This document shows, piece by piece, positions 6,146-8,850 of a stretch of DNA of 8,850 bases. The position numbers were made by a program, and so were the translations under genes. The notes below the pieces were generated by a model that was given only the letters and a program-made list of their open reading frames with translations, was not told the DNA's origin and did no database searches. The stretch's first letter is position 1. The number at the start of each line of letters is the position of its first letter. The stretch comes from Paracoccaceae bacterium (lineage in GTDB: Bacteria; Pseudomonadota; Alphaproteobacteria; Rhodobacterales; Rhodobacteraceae): assembly GCA_009922885.1 (NCBI GenBank), contig RFUP01000074.1, positions 1 through 8,850 on the forward strand. Direction: 5' to 3'.

Positions 6146-6736
6146 TCAGAACGTGAGCGGCGCAAGATTGCCTTCGGCAAAGCGACGCAGGACAGCGGGG
6201 TAAAGCTTATGCTCTTGCGCCAGAACGCGGGCCGCGAGCGTATCGGCCGTGTCGTTTTCCATCACAGGCACGCGGGCTTGGCCAAGGATCGGACCATCAT
6301 CGAGTTCCGGTGTGACGAGATGGACCGTGCAGCCCGCTTCGGTATCGCCCGCCTCTAGCGCGCGCTGATGCGTATGCAGGCCTTTGTATTTCGGCAGGAG
6401 GGAGGGATGGATATTGAGCATCTTGCCATCCCACGGGCGCAGGAAACCCGCGGTGAGAACGCGCATGAAGCCTGCAAGGCAGATGATATCGGGGCGGAAA
6501 CGGGCGAGTTGCTTTGAAAGCTCGGCCTCAAACGCGGCGCGATCCTTGCCGAAAGGCTTGTGATCGACGGTAATCGTCGGAACGCCCAAACGCGCGGCGG
6601 CGGGGATGCCGCCTGCATCTGGCACATTTGAAACCACGACCACGGGCCGTGCGGGATGGTCGCCTTTCATGTCCTCAACAAGGCGGACCATATTGGAGCC
6701 ACCGCCGGAAATGAAAATGGCGACGCGTTTTGTCAC
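6146..6736 (-). CDS. purN: Phosphoribosylglycinamide formyltransferase (10-formyl-THF dependent)
   Basis: This enzyme catalyses the third step of de novo purine synthesis, transferring a formyl group from 10-formyltetrahydrofolate to glycinamide ribonucleotide. The 196-residue product has the phosphate-binding ISGGGSNM (9-16) and the catalytic triad Asn108 and His110 in NIHPSLLPKYKGLHTHQRAL plus Asp146 in VTPELDDGP, matching Asn106, His108 and Asp144 of E. coli PurN. Length is normal. The start codon is GTG, and its first base begins a GTGA overlap with the TGA stop of purM, so translation is very likely coupled to purM. Transcription must come from upstream of purM, as no promoter space exists between the two. 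It is followed by rnd after 99 bases. Confidence 0.96.
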   Translation of the reverse strand: MTKRVAIFISGGGSNMVRLVEDMKGDHPARPVVVVSNVPDAGGIPAAARLGVPTITVDHKPFGKDRAAFEAELSKQLARFRPDIICLAGFMRVLTAGFLRPWDGKMLNIHPSLLPKYKGLHTHQRALEAGDTEAGCTVHLVTPELDDGPILGQARVPVMENDTADTLAARVLAQEHKLYPAVLRRFAEGNLAPLTF

Positions 6737-7779
6737 GAAAGCACGCCCGTATAGGAGACGCCCTGCCCTTTCGTGACCGTGCCGAGGCGCGAGACGGTTT
6801 CGCCTTCGGCTTCAAGAAGCGCGGTGAGCGCATCGGCGCGGTCTGCGGAAACGGAAAGGATCATACCGATGCCGCAGTTGAAGGTTTTCAGCATTTCAGC
6901 TTCAGAGATGCCGCCTTGGGTGCGGAGCCAGCGGAAAACCGGCGGCAGAGCCCAGCTTTGCAGATCGATGGAGGCACCGAGGCCTTCCGGCAGCACACGT
7001 GGCAGATTTTCGGTGAGGCCGCCGCCGGTGATATGCGCAAGCGCGTGGACACCGCCTGCGCGCACGGCTTTGAGGGCTTGCTTCACATAAAGGCGTGTGG
7101 GGGCGAGAAGCGCTTCGCCGAGCGAGCCTTCCGAGAACGGAGAGGCGGAGGACCAGCCAAGACCGGACACTTCGACCAGACGGCGCACGAGGCTGTAACC
7201 ATTGGAATGAACGCCCGACGACGCGAGACCCAAGAGAACATCACCTTCGACAACGCCCGCGGGCAGTTCGGTGCCGCGCTCCATCGCGCCAACGGCGAAG
7301 CCTGCGAGATCGAAATCGCCCTTGTGATACATACCGGGCATTTCCGCGGTTTCACCACCGATCAAGGCGCAGCCGCTATCGGCGCAGCCCTTGGCGATGC
7401 CGTTGATGATGCGGGTAGCATCTTCGACCACGAGCTTGCCCGTTGCGAAATAATCCAGGAAAAACAGCGGTTCGGCGCCTTGGCAGACGAGATCGTTGAC
7501 GCACATCGCGACGAGGTCGATGCCGATCGTGTCGACGTTTCCGGTATCGATGGCAATGCGGAGCTTGGTGCCAACGCCATCGGTGGCCGCGACGAGGATC
7601 GGATCCTTGTAGCCCGCACCTTTGAGATCGAAGAGCGCGCCGAAGCCGCCGAGGCCGCCCATCACGCCTGAACGGGTGGTGGCTTTTGCGGCGGGCTTGA
7701 TCCGCTCCACGAGCGTATTGCCAGCATCGATATCGACGCCTGCATCGGCATAGGTGATCCCGTTTTTGCCCGTGCTCAT
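6733..7779 (-). CDS. purM: Phosphoribosylformylglycinamidine cyclo-ligase (AIR synthetase)
   Basis: This ATP-dependent enzyme closes the imidazole ring of formylglycinamidine ribonucleotide to give aminoimidazole ribonucleotide, the fifth step of purine synthesis. The 348-residue protein shows DGVGTK (67-72), MCVNDL (92-97), GGETAEMPGMY (141-151) and the glycine-rich HITGGGLTENLPR, all typical of PurM. The ATG at 7779 is preferred because GGAG lies about eleven bases upstream and SxGKNGITYADAGVDI is the usual N terminus. A further ATG in frame at 7860 would add 27 unlike residues. A weak candidate promoter on the minus strand is TTGCAG (7842-7837), 17 bases, TAATGA (7819-7814). The gene overlaps purN by four bases and is divergent from a tRNA gene. 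Confidence 0.97.
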   Translation of the reverse strand: MSTGKNGITYADAGVDIDAGNTLVERIKPAAKATTRSGVMGGLGGFGALFDLKGAGYKDPILVAATDGVGTKLRIAIDTGNVDTIGIDLVAMCVNDLVCQGAEPLFFLDYFATGKLVVEDATRIINGIAKGCADSGCALIGGETAEMPGMYHKGDFDLAGFAVGAMERGTELPAGVVEGDVLLGLASSGVHSNGYSLVRRLVEVSGLGWSSASPFSEGSLGEALLAPTRLYVKQALKAVRAGGVHALAHITGGGLTENLPRVLPEGLGASIDLQSWALPPVFRWLRTQGGISEAEMLKTFNCGIGMILSVSADRADALTALLEAEGETVSRLGTVTKGQGVSYTGVLS

Positions 7780-7891
7780 GGCCCGTCTCCGCTCATCTGG
7801 ACTAATTTCGGCCTCATTAGCGGCTTTACCGGAGCACTGCAACAAAGCGCGCGGTCGCACAGGTGCTATTGTTGGCGCCCTTCCCTCTTGA

Positions 7892-7922
7892 CGGGCGGGA
7901 GCGGGTCTGGCACCCGTCTCAT
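7892..7922 (+). repeat. Intergenic repeat, copy B (just upstream of the tRNA)
   Basis: This stretch matches copy A at 25 of 31 positions, in the same orientation. CGGGT and ACCCG can pair, and a TTGACG (7888-7893) overlaps its left end. The TTGACG could be the -35 of the tRNA promoter, but no believable -10 follows at 16-18 bases, so I do not call a promoter. Confidence 0.35.
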
Positions 7923-7927
7923 TGGCT

Positions 7928-8003
7928 GGGCCTGTAGCTCAATGGTTAGAGCAGGGCGCTCATAACGCCTTGGTTGGGGGTTCGAGTCCCTCCGGGCCTA
8001 CCA
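7928..8003 (+). tRNA. tRNA with CAT anticodon, probably tRNA-Ile2 (lysidine type)
   Basis: A complete 76-base cloverleaf with encoded CCA is present. The acceptor stem is GGGCCTG with CGGGCCT, the D arm GCTC...GAGC, the anticodon stem GGGCG/CGCCT with loop CTCATAA (anticodon CAT at 7961-7963), and the T arm GGGGG/CCCTC with TTCGAGT. CAT could mean Met or Ile2. The acceptor has C4-G69 and C5-G68, which TilS uses to pick tRNA-Ile2, and the D loop and variable loop (TTGGT) resemble E. coli ileX. It also lacks initiator features such as the three G-C pairs beside the anticodon loop. After TilS converts C34 to lysidine it would read AUA. The first pair is G1-U72, which is unusual. An automatic scan might label it Met. 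Confidence 0.9.
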
Positions 8004-8014
8004 CAGAACTTGGT

Positions 8015-8043
8015 GGGATCGCGTCAGTTTCATTCACGATCCC
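8015..8043. other. Inverted repeat downstream of the tRNA
   Basis: GGGATCG (8015-8021) pairs with CGATCCC (8037-8043) across a 15-base loop, starting 11 bases after the CCA end. It could be a 3' processing or weak termination stem. There is no T run directly after it, only T-rich DNA from 8064. Confidence 0.35.
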
Positions 8044-8096
8044 TAGATATATCCAAAGGGATTGCTTTTTTCTTTTATGGATATGCCGAACAACCT

Positions 8097-8115
8097 TTAT
8101 CGCTTTTTTCGATAA
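8097..8115. other. AT-rich inverted repeat before the pseudo-receiver gene
   Basis: TTATCG (8097-8102) and CGATAA (8110-8115) flank CTTTTTT. With the T-rich tract at 8064-8075 this is the most AT-rich part of the window. It may hold the promoter or an operator of the gene starting at 8153; I could not fix a -35/-10 pair. Confidence 0.3.
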
Positions 8116-8152
8116 CCCGAGTCATAGTGGCGCCCTAGCCAAGGGCAGCGAA

Positions 8153-8776
8153 ATGTCTGAATACTCGAACAATTCTGTCATAAGTGAGCCGAGCGAACCT
8201 TCGACAAGCGCCGGCAACCCGATGCGTCTTGCCGTGGAAAAGGGGTTGGGCCTTGTTGATACCGCTCTTCTGAAGATCGGCAGGCTGCTTGATCCATTGC
8301 CGCCCTTTGCGCAGAACTTCTCTCTCTACCATGAGCATCCGAACAACATCGCACCAAAGGACGCGGAGAAGACCCCTCCCATCAAGGGAACCGTGCTGGT
8401 TGTCGGATGCCTTGAGGAGCGGATGCGCCGTATCTGGGAAGAGTCCAACTGCCAGAACTGCATTTGCCTGATCGCGAAGAATAACCTCGAAGCGGTTTCT
8501 CTGGTCACAAGGATCAAGTTCAACGCTGTTTTTATCCCGCTGAATTGCCCCGACCTTGACGGGATAACGACGGCGAAGGACATCCGCCGAACTAGCACAG
8601 CATCGGATACGAAGATCGTTTTGATCCGCGCGCCGCAGGAAGCCGCCGTGGAGCAAGACGTGCCAGAGACGGATTTTGACGCAACGCTTTACTGGCCTTT
8701 GGGCGAAGAAAGCGTGCGCGCGGTTTTGACGGACTGCCTGCACCGGACGGCGATGGGCATTTTTGCAGAACTCTAA
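8153..8776 (+). CDS. Orphan protein with a degenerate receiver-like domain
   Basis: I do not recognise a named family. The 207-residue product has a Ser/Asn-rich, probably flexible N-terminal part (1-22), a helix-prone segment with LGLVDTALLKIGRLLDPLPPF (32-52), and a C-terminal domain (about 79-197) that reads like a response-regulator receiver fold. Strand 1 is GTVLVVGC, strand 3 AVFIPLNCPDLDG, strand 4 TKIVLIRA and strand 5 ATLYWPLG. Aligned by eye, the acidic pair is Gly85-Cys86, the phosphoacceptor Asp is Pro129, the Thr/Ser switch is Arg159 and the Lys is Trp181, so phosphorylation is not expected. Cysteines cluster at 100, 103 and 105 (NCQNCIC). AAGGG lies about eight bases before the ATG at 8153. 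Base composition is less GC-rich than its neighbours. It stands alone between a tRNA and an apparent insertion sequence, which suggests acquired DNA. The fold call is inference. Confidence 0.75.
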   Translation: MSEYSNNSVISEPSEPSTSAGNPMRLAVEKGLGLVDTALLKIGRLLDPLPPFAQNFSLYHEHPNNIAPKDAEKTPPIKGTVLVVGCLEERMRRIWEESNCQNCICLIAKNNLEAVSLVTRIKFNAVFIPLNCPDLDGITTAKDIRRTSTASDTKIVLIRAPQEAAVEQDVPETDFDATLYWPLGEESVRAVLTDCLHRTAMGIFAEL

Positions 8777-8783
8777 CGGCAAA

Positions 8784-8850
8784 GGATTCACATCACGAAT
8801 CCAGGCGGTTAGACGGACGACATGAGCAAGCCTGACCCAACCCGCTACCG
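8784..8850 (+). mobile_element. Probable left end of an IS5-family insertion sequence (truncated by the window)
   Basis: Right after the preceding stop codon there is an imperfect palindrome, GGATTC (8784-8789) and GAATCC (8797-8802), then a short leader and a start codon whose first residues resemble IS5-family transposases. The right end and the target duplication are outside the window, so the element border is only approximate. Confidence 0.4.
8822..8850 (+). CDS. Start of a probable IS5-family transposase (cut off at right edge)
   Basis: Only ten codons are visible: MSKPDPTRYR. From memory, IS5-family transposases of Rhodobacterales commonly begin MSKPxPxRYRTTNW, so this is a likely match, but ten residues cannot prove it. 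AGACGGACGAC precedes the ATG, with a GGA about six bases upstream. The catalytic DDE residues would lie far beyond the window. Confidence 0.45.

Noticed and set aside
6730..7671. 313-codon open frame on the plus strand opposite purM
   Set aside because: High-GC shadow of purM, whose motifs are complete; the plus-strand product resembles nothing known.
7888..7927. Sigma-70 promoter of the tRNA from TTGACG at 7888
   Set aside because: No acceptable -10 element at the right distance; left as an open possibility only.
7922..8152. Long reading frame from 7922 that would extend the pseudo-receiver protein upstream
   Set aside because: It reads straight through the tRNA and its spacer; the ATG at 8153 has its own ribosome site.
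1..8850. CRISPR array, toxin-antitoxin pair or phage defence cluster
   Set aside because: No regular spaced repeats and no recognisable toxin, antitoxin, nuclease or defence genes on either strand.

Overview
This window looks like chromosomal DNA of a Rhodobacterales-type alphaproteobacterium (Roseobacter/Paracoccus group). The reasons are moderately high GC, a GAAC-N7-GAAC LexA-type operator, the gene order purM-purN-rnd, and a methionine synthase built from separate polypeptides. The taxonomic call is inference from gene content and style; there is no rRNA to anchor it.

Left third (1-3742). The window opens inside a homocysteine S-methyltransferase (betaine--homocysteine methyltransferase family), of which only the C-terminal part with its zinc-binding cysteines is present. 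A convergent PA0069-type radical SAM gene (SplB-like) follows. Its promoter carries a GAAC-N7-GAAC operator lying exactly between the -35 and -10 elements, which suggests SOS control. Divergent from it is a free-standing corrinoid (B12) protein with the DxHxxG motif, closed by a strong hairpin terminator. A hotdog thioesterase then reads leftwards, and a DUF1638 protein rich in conserved Cys/His reads rightwards. The methyltransferase, the corrinoid protein and DUF1638 together look like parts of a split, B12-dependent methionine synthase. The pterin-binding and reactivation parts are not in the window.

Middle (3743-6145). This part holds a SufE-like sulfur acceptor gene (leftward), a divergent small lipoprotein gene of unknown function (rightward), and a convergent ribonuclease D gene (rightward-to-leftward). 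Short GC-rich hairpins sit at both convergent junctions.

Right part (6146-8003). purM and purN are translationally coupled by a GTGA overlap and read leftwards, with rnd 99 bases downstream in the same direction. Divergent from purM is a CAT-anticodon tRNA whose acceptor stem has the C4-G69/C5-G68 pairs of tRNA-Ile2 (lysidine type).

Right end (8004-8850). After an AT-richer spacer comes an orphan gene for a 207-residue protein with a receiver-like fold in which every catalytic position of a response regulator appears to be replaced. Directly after its stop begins what looks like the left end of an IS5-family insertion sequence, cut off by the window. The tRNA, orphan gene and IS arrangement, with a visibly different base composition, suggests a small accessory region.
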